Positions 46,873 through 55,447 are shown, counted from the first letter of the stretch. The stretch is 64,000 bases of DNA from Devosia sp. (GCF_017744655.1 NZ_JAGIAW010000009.1:186001-250000); one strand, 5' to 3'. Made by a program: numbers and translations. The notes: generated from the letters alone by a model not told the origin.

Positions 46873-47601
46873 ATGCAATCGAACCTTGCCCGGATCGCCC
46901 AGGTTTTCGGGCTTTTTGCCTTGCTCACTCCGCCTGCTCTGGCCGGCGACCGGGCACTGATCGACTTCATCGGCTTTTCGCCCGATGCCAAATACTTCGC
47001 CTTCGAGGAATTCGGTATCCAGGACGGTTCGGGCTTTGCCTATTCCAATATTTTCGTCGTCGATCTCGAAAACGACACCTGGCTCGAGGGCACGCCCATT
47101 CGCATGCGCAGCGAGGACGAAAACAAGCCGCTGCTGCAGGTTCGCTCCGAGGCCAATAGCCAGGCCATCAAGATCATCGCCGACAAGGAAATCTTTGTGC
47201 CTGCCGAAATCGCCGTCCTCATCGGCGATGGGGCGGTGGAAGCCGACGCGCAAAGCCTCGCCTTCGGCTTACCCGGCTATGAGCGCGGCACGGTTGAGGA
47301 AGAGCGCCTGCTTTCCCTCAAAACCTTCCCGCTAAAATCCTCCGAAGATTGCGACCTCTGGTTCGATACCCCGCCGCAGGGTTTTGAATTGACCCTTGCC
47401 ACGGGCGAGAGCAGCACCATCATCCATCGCGACGAGACCTTGCCGAAATCGCGCGGCTGCGTGCTCGATTATCGCCTTTATGCCGTGGTCCTTCCCGGGC
47501 TCGATGCGCCGCGGGGCAGGGGCGTTGCCATTGTCTCGACCTATCCCGGCGGCTTTGAAGGGCCGGACCGGCGCTTCCTCGCGGTGCCCCTTGCCTTCTG
47601 A
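46873..47601 (+). CDS. DUF2259 secreted protein
   Basis: A 242-residue exported protein, signal peptide ending PPALA before GDRALIDFIGF. It follows the DUF2259 pattern: FSPDAKYFAFEEFGIQDGSG with FAYSNIFVVDLENDTWLEGT, and SRGCVLDYRLYAVVLPG near the end. The function is unknown. It starts 18 bases after dut and overlaps the probable start of the ThiF-like gene. Confidence 0.87.
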   Translation: MQSNLARIAQVFGLFALLTPPALAGDRALIDFIGFSPDAKYFAFEEFGIQDGSGFAYSNIFVVDLENDTWLEGTPIRMRSEDENKPLLQVRSEANSQAIKIIADKEIFVPAEIAVLIGDGAVEADAQSLAFGLPGYERGTVEEERLLSLKTFPLKSSEDCDLWFDTPPQGFELTLATGESSTIIHRDETLPKSRGCVLDYRLYAVVLPGLDAPRGRGVAIVSTYPGGFEGPDRRFLAVPLAF

Positions 47602-48322
47602 CGCTCCGCTTTCGCCTGAGGAATCCCGGCGCTATGCGCGCCACCTCGTCCTCAAGGGTTTTGGCGGCGCCGCCCAGCAAAGGCTCAAGGCGGCGAGCGC
47701 GCTCGTCGTCGGCGCCGGCGGCCTTGGCAGCCCGGCCATAGCCTATCTCGCCGCTGCCGGCATCGGCCGGCTGGGCATTGTCGACCCCGACACGGTGTCT
47801 CTCTCCAATCTGCAACGCCAGATCGTCCACACCAGTGCCGGCATTGGCTGGGGCAAAGCCGAGAGCGCCAAAAGCTTCGCGGAAAATCTCAATCCGCATG
47901 TCGCGATCGACGCCATGGCCGAGGCCATCACGGCGGAAAATGCCGAAGCCATGCTCGCGCCCTATGATCTCGTTCTCGACGGCACCGACAATCTCGTCAC
48001 CCGCCGCCTCGTCGCCGCCGCGGCCGCTGCCCGGCAAAAGCCGCTGGTCTCGGGCGCCGTGTCGATGTTTTCGGGCCAAGTGACAGTCTTCGCCCCGCAT
48101 ATCGGCGGCCCCAGCCACGACGCGCTCTTTGCCGACGAGGCGGATGACGAAAGCCTCCCCTCCTGCGAACTCAACGGCATTTTGGGGCCAGTTACCGGCG
48201 TCATCGGCACCTTGATGGCGATGGAAGCCATAAAACTCATCACCGGCACCGGCACGCCGTTGATCGGTCGCGTCCTCGTCTACGAAGCGCGCGACGCCCA
48301 GTTCTCCGAAATTTCTTACTGA
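47591..48322 (+). CDS. ThiF/MoeB-family adenylyltransferase-like protein
   Basis: About 243 residues. It has the E1-like nucleotide-binding fold ALVVGAGGLGSPAIAYLAAA with GIGRLGIVDPDTVSLSNLQR (GxGxxG, then DxD), QIVHTSAGIGWGKAESA, and VLDGTDNLVTRRLVAAAAAA. Members adenylate the C-terminus of a sulfur carrier (ThiS, MoaD). It lacks the CxxC pairs that bind structural zinc in MoeB/ThiF; only one Cys (LPSCELNGILGPVTGVIGT) is at the usual position. No ATG suits the start; a TTG at 47591 overlaps the DUF2259 stop and gives the family start (PLSPEESRRYARHLVLKGF). Confidence 0.85.
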   Translation: MPSDAPLSPEESRRYARHLVLKGFGGAAQQRLKAASALVVGAGGLGSPAIAYLAAAGIGRLGIVDPDTVSLSNLQRQIVHTSAGIGWGKAESAKSFAENLNPHVAIDAMAEAITAENAEAMLAPYDLVLDGTDNLVTRRLVAAAAAARQKPLVSGAVSMFSGQVTVFAPHIGGPSHDALFADEADDESLPSCELNGILGPVTGVIGTLMAMEAIKLITGTGTPLIGRVLVYEARDAQFSEISY

Positions 48323-49209
48323 AGCTCGCGCAGTTCCCGCGCGATCCACTCGATCACCCCGGCCAATCTTCGCGGCACGAATTGCCGCGACGGATAGACG
48401 GCGTGGATCGGCAAAGCCAATTTCCGCCACCCCGTAAGAACTTCCACCAGCGCGCCACTGGCCAAGTCCTCTTCCACCAGCACGCGCGGCGCATATGCCA
48501 GGCCCACGCCTTCCAGCGCCGCCGCTCGCATGGCCTCGCCATTGTCGACACCGAAATTGCCCCGGACCGCCGCCGAAACTTCGCGCCCCTCCGCGTCCCA
48601 AAAGCGCCAGAGGTCGCGCGGCGAGAGATTGAGGCTGATAACGCAGCGATGTTTTCCCAATTCATCCGGATGCCCCGGCGTGCCCGCGCGCTTCAAATAG
48701 TCCAGCGAGGCGCAACAGGCGAAATCATAGGTTCCTATTCGCCGCGCAATGAGGCTCGAGGGTTTCAAATTGCCGATCCGAAAGGCCAGATCATAGCCTT
48801 CCGCCACCAGATCCACATTGCGATCGAGCAGCGTCATTTCCACCGACACGGCAGGATGCGCATTGGTGAAGCGCGCCAAAGCCGGCGTCAGCATTTTTAC
48901 GCCCAGCGTCGTTGAACCGCTGATCCTGATATGCCCCACGAGGTCCTCGGCCTGCGGATGGGCAATATCCTCCAGCTCCTCCACCTCTTCGAGAATGCGC
49001 ATGGCCTTGGCGAGGAACACCTGCCCCATTTCGGTCAGCCGCTGGCTACGCGTCGTCCGCTCGATCAGTTTTACGCCGTAGTCCTCCTCCAGCGCCAGGA
49101 TGCGCCGACCGACCATGGCCGGTGATACGTTGAGCCTCCCCGCCGCCTTGGAAAAGCTGCCGGAGGTTGCGGCGGTGACAAAGGTGCGCAGATTAACGAG
49201 ATCAACCAT
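48316..49209 (-). CDS. LysR-family transcriptional regulator
   Basis: A 297-residue regulator. The winged helix-turn-helix at the N-terminus is VNLRTFVTAATSGSFSKAAG with RLNVSPAMVGRRILALEEDY. The effector domain spans about 90-295. It is most like the group of LTTRs that control quinone or NADP-linked reductases. It is divergent from the F420-type reductase gene, the likely target. Its stop overlaps the convergent ThiF-like stop by 7 bases. Confidence 0.92.
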   Translation of the reverse strand: MVDLVNLRTFVTAATSGSFSKAAGRLNVSPAMVGRRILALEEDYGVKLIERTTRSQRLTEMGQVFLAKAMRILEEVEELEDIAHPQAEDLVGHIRISGSTTLGVKMLTPALARFTNAHPAVSVEMTLLDRNVDLVAEGYDLAFRIGNLKPSSLIARRIGTYDFACCASLDYLKRAGTPGHPDELGKHRCVISLNLSPRDLWRFWDAEGREVSAAVRGNFGVDNGEAMRAAALEGVGLAYAPRVLVEEDLASGALVEVLTGWRKLALPIHAVYPSRQFVPRRLAGVIEWIARELRELQ

Positions 49210-49230
49210 CCGATACTTTTATGCAATTAT

Positions 49231-49246
49231 CTTGTTCCATTTCAAG
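49231..49246. promoter_or_regulatory. Candidate LysR box
   Basis: CTTG-N8-CAAG inverted repeat in the 102-base divergent spacer, containing a T-N11-A core (49233 to 49245). It lies 22 bases before the LysR start. Confidence 0.4.
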
Positions 49247-49311
49247 ACATTATCGCGAGAATGGTCCGGGCCTAAATTCTCTCCATCGAAACCGCCACAC
49301 GGAGAGAGAAA

Positions 49312-49923
49312 ATGACCACCGCAATCATCGGTCTTGGAAATATGGGTTCGGGCCTCGCCCGTCGTCTGGCCGGCAAGGGCGATCTGGTGCTCGCCGCCCG
49401 CAATGAAGTTTTGGCCGCAACGCTGGCTGCCGAAATCGGTGCCAAGAGCGCGTCGATCGAAGCCGCCATTGCCGGTGCCGATATTGTCGTCCTCGCCGTG
49501 CCCTATGCTTCGGCCCTCGAACTCGCAAAGTCAGGTGCGCTCGATGGCAAGGTCGTCGTCGATATCTCCAACCCGGTAAAGCCCGATTTTTCCGGCCTTT
49601 CCATCGGCTTTGAAACCTCGGCCGCCGAAGAGATCCAGAAGGCTGCTCCCGCCGCCAAGGTCGTAAAAGCCTTCAACACGATCTTTGCCGGCCTCTTTGC
49701 CGCGCCCAAGGATGACACGGCCAATGTGCCCGTCTTCCTCGCCGGTGACGATGACGCCGTGGCGCAAGTCGAAACGCTGGTGAAGAATTCCGGCTTCGCC
49801 GTCGAAAAGACCGGCGCGCTCGACGCCGCCCGTCTCCTCGAACCCGTTGGCATGCTCAACATCCGCTTCGGCTACGGCCTCGGCCGCGGCACGGCGATTG
49901 CCCCGGCCTGGCTGAGCGTCTGA
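49312..49923 (+). CDS. NADPH-dependent F420 reductase-family protein
   Basis: A 203-residue Rossmann protein of the 'NADP oxidoreductase, coenzyme F420-dependent' family: TTAIIGLGNMGSGLARRLAG (dinucleotide-binding), VVDISNPVKPDFSGLSIGF, KVVKAFNTIFAGLFAAPKDD and PVFLAGDDDAVAQVETLVKN. In bacteria without F420 these are presumed NADP-linked reductases. GGAGAG precedes the ATG. It is divergent from the LysR gene. Confidence 0.88.
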   Translation: MTTAIIGLGNMGSGLARRLAGKGDLVLAARNEVLAATLAAEIGAKSASIEAAIAGADIVVLAVPYASALELAKSGALDGKVVVDISNPVKPDFSGLSIGFETSAAEEIQKAAPAAKVVKAFNTIFAGLFAAPKDDTANVPVFLAGDDDAVAQVETLVKNSGFAVEKTGALDAARLLEPVGMLNIRFGYGLGRGTAIAPAWLSV

Positions 49924-49941
49924 TCGCCCCCTCCGGCAGTT

Positions 49942-50057
49942 CACCCCCTCCCACTCTCCCCATCGAGGGGGGTGTCGCATCGCGTTGGTGGCACTATCCT
50001 GCCCAGTCCACCGTCCCTTCACCTCCCCCTCGATGGGGGAGGCCGGGAAGGGGTGGA
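49942..50057. repeat. Palindromic intergenic element, CACCC/GGGTG type (copy 5)
   Basis: The left half is CACCCCCTCCCACTCTCCCC with ATCGAGGGGGGTG. The right half is CACCTCCCCCTCGATGGGGG with AGGCCGGGAAGGGGTG. It is placed between the reductase stop and the infC terminator, tail-to-tail. Confidence 0.8.
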
Positions 50058-50080
50058 GCGGCAATCCCTGCACCCCACAA

Positions 50081-50108
50081 AACAAAAAAGGCGGGCCAAA
50101 AGCCCGCC
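50081..50108 (-). terminator. Rho-independent terminator of infC
   Basis: Minus strand: stem GGCGGGC-TTTTG-GCCCGCC followed by TTTTTTGTTTTG. It starts 28 bases after the infC stop, so infC is not co-transcribed with rpmI-rplT here. Confidence 0.9.
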
Positions 50109-50135
50109 TTCTTCAATTCCAAAAATACCGTCGCC

Positions 50136-50672
50136 CTACTTGGGCGCCAGCACCATGACCATCTGGCGGCCTTCCGAGCGCGGCTGGCTTTCTACCTTGG
50201 CGATGGTTTCCATCTGCTCGCGCACCTTCACGAGAAGTGACATGCCAATGTCCTGGTGGGCCATTTCGCGGCCACGGAAACGCATCGTCACCTTCACACG
50301 GTCGCCTTCGCCCAGGAACCGTTGCACAGCCTTCATCTTGGTCTCGTAGTCATGGGTATCGATGTTCGGCCGGAGCTGAACTTCCTTGACTTCGATGACC
50401 TTCTGCTTTTTGCGGGCCTCGGCTGCCTTTTTCTGGGCAGCATATTTGAAGCGGCCAAGATCAAGCATCTTGGCAACCGGCGGGGCAGAGTTCGCAGCGA
50501 TCAGCACGAGGTCGAGCCCGGCTTCCTGGGCTTCGGCAAGTGCATCGCGCGTTCGAACTATGCCGCGGTTTTCGCCTTCGGCATCGATAAGCTGGACGTC
50601 GGGGCTGGTAATGTCCTCATTGGCAAGCGGCCCATCTTTCTGGGGCGCCGTTGGTCTCATTGGACGACGAAT
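50136..50672 (-). CDS. infC: Translation initiation factor IF-3, probable ATT start
   Basis: IF-3, about 178 residues, checks start codons and keeps ribosomal subunits apart. The N-domain contains QKDGPLANEDITSPDVQLID; the linker and C-domain follow (AAQKKAAEARKKQKVIEVKE, VTMRFRGREMAHQDIGM). An ATG exists at 50660, but four codons upstream an in-frame ATT (50672) is preceded by AAGGA at about 9-base spacing, and it yields the usual (M)RRPMRPTAPQKDGP start. The ATG has no ribosome site. An AUU start is the known basis of IF-3 autoregulation. Confidence 0.93.
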   Translation of the reverse strand: MRRPMRPTAPQKDGPLANEDITSPDVQLIDAEGENRGIVRTRDALAEAQEAGLDLVLIAANSAPPVAKMLDLGRFKYAAQKKAAEARKKQKVIEVKEVQLRPNIDTHDYETKMKAVQRFLGEGDRVKVTMRFRGREMAHQDIGMSLLVKVREQMETIAKVESQPRSEGRQMVMVLAPK

Positions 50673-50837
50673 GGCAAGCGTTCCTTGTGCTGTTCAAGCG
50701 AGGGGGTGAATTCGGGCCTAAAATCGTGTTAGCGGGGTAAGAAGTCAACAGCCGGATATGGTGATTTTCCGGGTGTTGCGCCCGGGGGACGCTTATCCGT
50801 TTGCCGGTAAAGATCGCAAACGACCAAAGAGTTCCGC

Positions 50838-51608
50838 GTGACTTCCCTTCCCCGACAGTTCCTTAGCATCGGCGACGCCGAAAACCAGCGCAATATCGCC
50901 TATGTCCAGCGCGCGGGCAAAGGTCCGGGGCTTTTCTGGCTCAATGGTTTCCGCTCGGTAATGACCGGGCTCAAGGCCAGCGCGCTCGACGCCTTCGGTG
51001 CCGACCAGGGTCTTGAGGTGACGCGATTCGATTATTCCGGCCATGGCGAGTCGGGTGGCGATTTCGACCACGGCACGATCACACGCTGGCTCGAAGAGAC
51101 CGTTGCCGTCTTCGAGCGGACCCACGGTCCCCAGATCGTCGTCGGTTCCTCCATGGGCGGCTGGCTGGCTCTGCTCCTCGCGCGACACCTCCTCAAAACC
51201 GGCCAGAAGCGTTTGCAGGGCCTTGTTCTCATCGCCCCCGCGGTCGATGCCACCCATGACCTCATTCCCACCCGCTTCACGCCGGAACAGCTTTCGACCC
51301 TTGCAAGCCAAGGCTTTGTCGAGCGGGTCAGCAAATATGGCGATGGCGACTATCGCTATACCAAGGCGCTGCTCGACGACGGGAAAAACCACCTGCTCTT
51401 CGGCCGCGTCATCGAAACCGGCTGCCCGGTGCATATTTTGCAGGGCGGGCAAGACCCCGACGTGCCACCCGCCCACGCGCAAAAGCTGCTGAGCCATATT
51501 CTGCATGATCCCGTGACCTTCACGCTGATCCCCGATGGCGACCACCGCCTGAGCCGGGAAGAAGATCTGGAGCGCTTGCGGCAGGCGGTACTGGGGATGA
51601 TGGCTTAG
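50838..51608 (+). CDS. Alpha/beta hydrolase
   Basis: A 256-residue hydrolase with oxyanion region GLFWLNGFRSVMTGLKASAL, nucleophile elbow VVGSSMGGWLALLLARHLLK (GxSxG), an acidic residue near ILQGGQDPDVPP, and catalytic His in LIPDGDHRLSREED. The complete Ser-Asp-His set is visible. The GTG at 50838 has AAAGAG upstream. It is divergent from infC, which is a common arrangement in this order. The substrate is unknown. Confidence 0.9.
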   Translation: MTSLPRQFLSIGDAENQRNIAYVQRAGKGPGLFWLNGFRSVMTGLKASALDAFGADQGLEVTRFDYSGHGESGGDFDHGTITRWLEETVAVFERTHGPQIVVGSSMGGWLALLLARHLLKTGQKRLQGLVLIAPAVDATHDLIPTRFTPEQLSTLASQGFVERVSKYGDGDYRYTKALLDDGKNHLLFGRVIETGCPVHILQGGQDPDVPPAHAQKLLSHILHDPVTFTLIPDGDHRLSREEDLERLRQAVLGMMA

Positions 51609-51609
51609 T

Positions 51610-51727
51610 CACCCCCACCCGTCCTCCCCCATCAAGGGGGAGGTGAAGAGAAGGTGCTTTTGGCTATATGCTGCCACACACTCGGTGCGGCACCTCCCCC
51701 TAGATGGGGGAGGCTGGGAGGGGGTGG
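51610..51727. repeat. Palindromic intergenic element, CACCC/GGGTG type (copy 6)
   Basis: Begins at the hydrolase stop. The left half is CACCCCCACCCGTCCTCCCC with CATCAAGGGGGAGGTG; the right half is CACCTCCCCCTAGATGGGGG with AGGCTGGGAGGGGGTG. It is the best match to copy 1 at 3214. Confidence 0.82.
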
Positions 51728-51743
51728 AGCCAAGCACCCGACG

Positions 51744-52244
51744 CTATCGCGCCCCCGCATTCCGCATCCGGATCATCGAGAACACCAGGCTCGATTCCTT
51801 CACCGCGTCATGCAACTCCCACAGCGAAGGCAGCACTTTGAGCGTAACCCCTTCGGCGGCGATGGCCCCCGGCAGATCGTCCAAAATCTCAACCCCAAGC
51901 GGTTCTATGGCGTCATAGGATACCCAATATCCCGCGCCCTCATCCTTGAGCACAAAGCCATCATTGGGCATGGCATAGCGATGCAGTTTTCCCGCCCGCA
52001 GCCGCTCTGCCCAATCCTCCTCGATGGCGATGACCACGGCTTCATCACCCAGAAACCGCTCGATATCCGCGTCCGAACTTTCCGCTCCGGCGCGAAAACA
52101 CACACGCGGGCAGTCACGCGGCAAGAGATAATTGGCAATACGCTGGTCCGAAATCGCCCAGACCACCGGTTCCTCGGTATAGGCCGAGGGCCGCGGCTCG
52201 AACCGGGCAATCCCCGGATCATCGCTGAGATGAAACAGTTTCAC
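51744..52244 (-). CDS. DUF6886-like hypothetical protein
   Basis: A 166-residue soluble protein. It starts MKLFHLSDDPGIARFEPRPS and has EPVVWAISDQRIANYLLPRD with CPRVCFRAG, then YAMPNDGFVLKDEGAGYWVS and YDAIEPLGVEILDDLPGAIA. The start pattern 'LFH.S.DP.I.RFEPR' matches proteins I know as DUF6886; the function is unknown. It is the last gene of a three-gene run and overlaps the GNAT gene by 4 bases. Confidence 0.75.
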   Translation of the reverse strand: MKLFHLSDDPGIARFEPRPSAYTEEPVVWAISDQRIANYLLPRDCPRVCFRAGAESSDADIERFLGDEAVVIAIEEDWAERLRAGKLHRYAMPNDGFVLKDEGAGYWVSYDAIEPLGVEILDDLPGAIAAEGVTLKVLPSLWELHDAVKESSLVFSMIRMRNAGAR

Positions 52245-52891
52245 CGGGTCGTCAGCCTGGTCTTCTGCTGTCCCAAATCGTCAAAATTATCGGGGCTCAA
52301 CCAGCGCTCATATTCGGCGCGCAGAGCCGGCCATTCGCCATCCACAATCGAAAACCAGGCCGTATCCCGGCTCTCGCCCTTGAGGATCATGTCCTGCCGG
52401 AACACGCCTTCATGCTTGAAGCCAAACCGCGTCGCCGCCGCCTTTGACGGCTCATTGCGATCATTGCATTTCCATTCGAACCGCCGATAGCCGAGATCGT
52501 CAAAGGCATGGCGGGCAAAGAGGTAGAGCGCTTCGGTCGCCATCTGCGTCCTCGCCATAGGCAGGCCCCAATAGACTCCGCCGATCTCGATGGACCCATG
52601 CTCGGGGCGGATGCGCATCCAGCCCTGCTGACCCAGCGCCTTGCCGCTCTTCCTGTCGACGATGGCGACATAGCGGTCGATACCGGCATTGGTCTCTTCA
52701 ATCCGCGCTTCCATCGCGGCAATCGACGTCGGCGCATCGCTGAAAAGCCACCGATACCGTTCCGCGCCACCATCCATGGTCGATACAGCAAAAAGGTCGG
52801 CCGCATGGCGCCGGTCGAACGGCTCCAGCCGCACATACTGGCCTTCGAGCACGATCCGCTCAGGTGCAGACTTTGCGGGTTTGGGGCTCAT
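52241..52891 (-). CDS. GNAT-family N-acetyltransferase
   Basis: A 216-residue acetyltransferase of the RimJ/RimL-like group: ERIVLEGQYVRLEPFDRRHA at the start, AIVDRKSGKALGQQGWMRIR, EIGGVYWGLPMARTQMATEA (acetyl-CoA region) and GYRRFEWKCNDRNEPSKAAA with TRFGFKHEGVFRQD. The substrate cannot be predicted. It overlaps its neighbours by 4 bases on both sides, making a tight operon with the epimerase and DUF6886 genes. Confidence 0.9.
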   Translation of the reverse strand: MSPKPAKSAPERIVLEGQYVRLEPFDRRHAADLFAVSTMDGGAERYRWLFSDAPTSIAAMEARIEETNAGIDRYVAIVDRKSGKALGQQGWMRIRPEHGSIEIGGVYWGLPMARTQMATEALYLFARHAFDDLGYRRFEWKCNDRNEPSKAAATRFGFKHEGVFRQDMILKGESRDTAWFSIVDGEWPALRAEYERWLSPDNFDDLGQQKTRLTTR

Positions 52892-53760
52892 CGAACAAAA
52901 TCCTTCCAGATGGCATCGAGGCCAGCGCGATAATTGGGATAGAGTAGTTCCACGCCGAGCGCCTCTTTGATCGCCTTGTTCGACACCCGCTTGTTGTCGC
53001 GATAAAAACTGCGCGCCATGGGCGTCATCTCGGCCGTCTCGAAATCCACCTCAGGCGGCGGCTCCACGCCCATCTTTTGGGCGGCATAGGTGATGAGATC
53101 CTGCGGCGGGCAAGGCTCGTCGTCAGCGAGATTAAAACTACCGGCCAGCCGCCGCTCCGCCGCCAGCATGGTCACGCGGGCAATGTCTGCCACATGGATA
53201 CGGTTGAACACCTGACCCGGTTTGATGACACGCCGCGCTGTACCATCGGCCAATTTGTCAAAGCTCGACCGACCCGGCCCATAAATGCCGGCCAATCGCA
53301 AGATGCAGAGCGGCACGCCGCGGGCCCTCGCATAGTCGATCCACTCTTCCTCGGCGCTGGCGCGAACGCCCGAGCGCAGATTGCGCGGGCTCAGCGGCGC
53401 CGATTCGTCGATCCAGGCGCCGCCGAAATCCCCGTAGACCCCGACCGTGGAATAATAGCAGAGCCATTGCAGGTCTGGCATGGCATCGAGTTCGGCCCGG
53501 TGGTGCCGCAGTACGCGATCGCCCTCGTCATCGGGCGCAATCGAGACCACGACATGGGTGCAATCGCTCAGCGCCACGCCCACTTCCCGCCCCGGAGCAG
53601 AACCATCGAAGACAACAGCTGAAAGACCGCTTTGCGTTAACGCATTCGCCTTGTCCGCTGTCCTCACTGTTCCCAGTGTGTCAACGAACTCGCCACTCTT
53701 TTGCATGAGTTGCGCACTCGCCTGCGACGAGTAGCCAAGGCCGAAAAAGAATGCGCGCAT
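52888..53760 (-). CDS. NAD-dependent epimerase/dehydratase family protein (YeeZ-like)
   Basis: A 290-residue short-chain dehydrogenase-like protein. The dinucleotide site is FFFGLGYSSQASAQLM. Further features are WLCYYSTVGVYGDFGGAWID (YSTVGVYG), LRLAGIYGPGRSSFDKLADG, FNRIHVADIARVTMLAAERR and FNLADDEPCPPQDLITYAAQ. The first glycine motif is shortened, as in YeeZ-type proteins. It starts 15 bases after the FzlA-like gene stop and is likely the same operon. Confidence 0.88.
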   Translation of the reverse strand: MRAFFFGLGYSSQASAQLMQKSGEFVDTLGTVRTADKANALTQSGLSAVVFDGSAPGREVGVALSDCTHVVVSIAPDDEGDRVLRHHRAELDAMPDLQWLCYYSTVGVYGDFGGAWIDESAPLSPRNLRSGVRASAEEEWIDYARARGVPLCILRLAGIYGPGRSSFDKLADGTARRVIKPGQVFNRIHVADIARVTMLAAERRLAGSFNLADDEPCPPQDLITYAAQKMGVEPPPEVDFETAEMTPMARSFYRDNKRVSNKAIKEALGVELLYPNYRAGLDAIWKDFVR

Positions 53761-53775
53761 AAGTTATCCCCGGCC

Positions 53776-54453
53776 CTAAAAGTCGAGGTCGGCATAGCCC
53801 TTGCTTGGCGGCATGGCAACGACGCGATCGTTGAGGAGGGTCCTGAAAGCCGGGCGCGATTTCAGCCGCGAATACCAGTCGCGCGTCTCTGCCGCCTTGG
53901 CCCAGTCGATATCGCCCATATAGTCGAGAGTCGAGAGATGCGCGGCGAGGGCAAAATCGGCCAGCGTCATCTCGTCGCCGGCCAGCCACTTCCGGCTTGC
54001 CAAGAGCCAGTTGAAATAAAGCATATGCTCAGCAAGGTTGGCCTTTGCCGCCCGCAAGACCGAGGGTTCGGGCGTTGCGCCCTTGAGGTCGCGCTTGGCG
54101 ATCTTTTCCTCGACAAGATAGCGCGTCACTTCGTCGTTGAGCTTTACCAGCATCCATTCGACCAGCCGCCACATTTCGGCGCGGTCGAGCGGATGGGTCG
54201 GCACCAGCCCACCCACGGTCTCGAGCGTGTAGATATCTTCCACCACATGGATCGAAGCGAGAATGCCGATGATGGGCACGTCCTCGTCGGTCACCAGAAT
54301 GGGAAGGGTCGCGGCGGGGTTAAGGTCGAGCAGATGCGGCTCACGCAGCCAGGGTTTTATTTCCTCCACATCCAGCGGTACGCCATATTCGGCGCACATC
54401 AGCCGAATAAGCCGCGAGGCGGGATCAAGAGGATGGTGCACGAGTGTCGGCAT
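53776..54453 (-). CDS. fzlA: Glutathione S-transferase-family protein, probably FzlA
   Basis: A 225-residue GST fold. The thioredoxin half is MPTLVHHPLDPASRLIRLMC with LREPHLLDLNPAATLPILVT; the helical half ends GDEMTLADFALAAHLSTLDY. It has no clear catalytic Ser/Cys. The terminal tail MPPSKGYADLDF matches the conserved C-terminus I associate with FzlA, a GST-like protein that binds FtsZ and promotes septal constriction in alphaproteobacteria. It is divergent from uppP, a cell-wall gene. An ordinary GST remains possible. Confidence 0.68.
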   Translation of the reverse strand: MPTLVHHPLDPASRLIRLMCAEYGVPLDVEEIKPWLREPHLLDLNPAATLPILVTDEDVPIIGILASIHVVEDIYTLETVGGLVPTHPLDRAEMWRLVEWMLVKLNDEVTRYLVEEKIAKRDLKGATPEPSVLRAAKANLAEHMLYFNWLLASRKWLAGDEMTLADFALAAHLSTLDYMGDIDWAKAAETRDWYSRLKSRPAFRTLLNDRVVAMPPSKGYADLDF

Positions 54454-54563
54454 GAAGGGGCCCCGGTTGACGCGAGGCTGCTTTGCCGATCCCTCGCTTG
54501 GCGCGGTGGGCGAACACCGCTAAGAGGGGGCAAATTGGCCCAAGAGACGAGTTAGGAGATCAG

Positions 54564-55376
54564 ATGAACGCCGATCAAGGTCTTTTTGTGCCCCTTATTC
54601 TGGGAATTCTGGAAGGCCTTACCGAATTCCTACCGGTCAGCTCCACCGGACACCTTTTGTTAGCCGGTCATTTCTTCGGCCTGACCCAGCCGGCAACCTT
54701 CGTCGTGCTCATCCAGCTCGGTGCCATTCTGGCCATCGTCACCGTCTATTTCGCCAAATTGGGCTTGCTCATTCGCGATGCGCTGACCGGCAAGCGCTAC
54801 GCCTGGCAGTTCGCGCTCTCGGTCTTTCTCGCCTGTTTCCCGGCAGTCATTGCCGGGGTGCTGTTGCGCGATTTCATCCAGGGCGATCTCTGGGAATCGG
54901 CGGCCCTGATCTGCTGGACCCTCCTCATCGGTGGCTTTGTCCTGCTCATCGTCGATCGACTGAAACTTGAGCCAAAGTACGACGATATCTACGCTTTTCC
55001 CTGGCACCTGGCCCTGATCATCGGCCTTTTCCAGATGCTCTCGCTGGTTCCCGGCGTTTCCCGCTCGGGTTCGACCGTGGTCGGCGGCATGCTGTTCGGC
55101 GCCTCCAAGCGCGCCGCTGCCGAGTTCACCTTCTTCGTCGCCCTGCCCATCATGGTCGGTGCCTTCGGCTATGATCTCTACAAGAGCCGCGACCTGATCG
55201 ATGCGTCCATTGCCCTCAATGTCGCCGTCGGTTTTGCCGCCGCCTTCATCGTCGGCGCCATCGTCGTGCGGTACCTCCTCAACTTCGTCTCGCGCTACGG
55301 CTTTGCCCCCTTCGCCTGGTGGCGCATCGCCGTCGGCATTTTTGGCCTGATCGGAATTTATTTCTTCGGCCGCTAA
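54564..55376 (+). CDS. uppP: Undecaprenyl-diphosphate phosphatase
   Basis: A 270-residue membrane phosphatase (BacA/UppP) that recycles the undecaprenyl carrier for peptidoglycan synthesis. Catalytic motifs are ILEGLTEFLPVSSTGHLLLA and LVPGVSRSGSTVVGGMLFGA, with about eight membrane segments. TTAGGAG precedes the ATG at 54564; the longer frame to 54483 has no family sequence. A terminator follows. Confidence 0.96.
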   Translation: MNADQGLFVPLILGILEGLTEFLPVSSTGHLLLAGHFFGLTQPATFVVLIQLGAILAIVTVYFAKLGLLIRDALTGKRYAWQFALSVFLACFPAVIAGVLLRDFIQGDLWESAALICWTLLIGGFVLLIVDRLKLEPKYDDIYAFPWHLALIIGLFQMLSLVPGVSRSGSTVVGGMLFGASKRAAAEFTFFVALPIMVGAFGYDLYKSRDLIDASIALNVAVGFAAAFIVGAIVVRYLLNFVSRYGFAPFAWWRIAVGIFGLIGIYFFGR

Positions 55377-55397
55377 GGCTCGATACCCAAAACAAAA

Positions 55398-55427
55398 AGC
55401 CCTCCCGATCGGATCGGGAGGGCTTTT
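55398..55427. terminator. Bidirectional terminator between uppP and lolA
   Basis: Stem AGCCCTCCCGATC-G-GATCGGGAGGGCT with TTTTT on the plus strand and AAAAAG on the left, so it can act in both directions for the convergent genes. Confidence 0.92.
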
Positions 55428-55447
55428 TAATTTCGGCGGCCGCTGGA

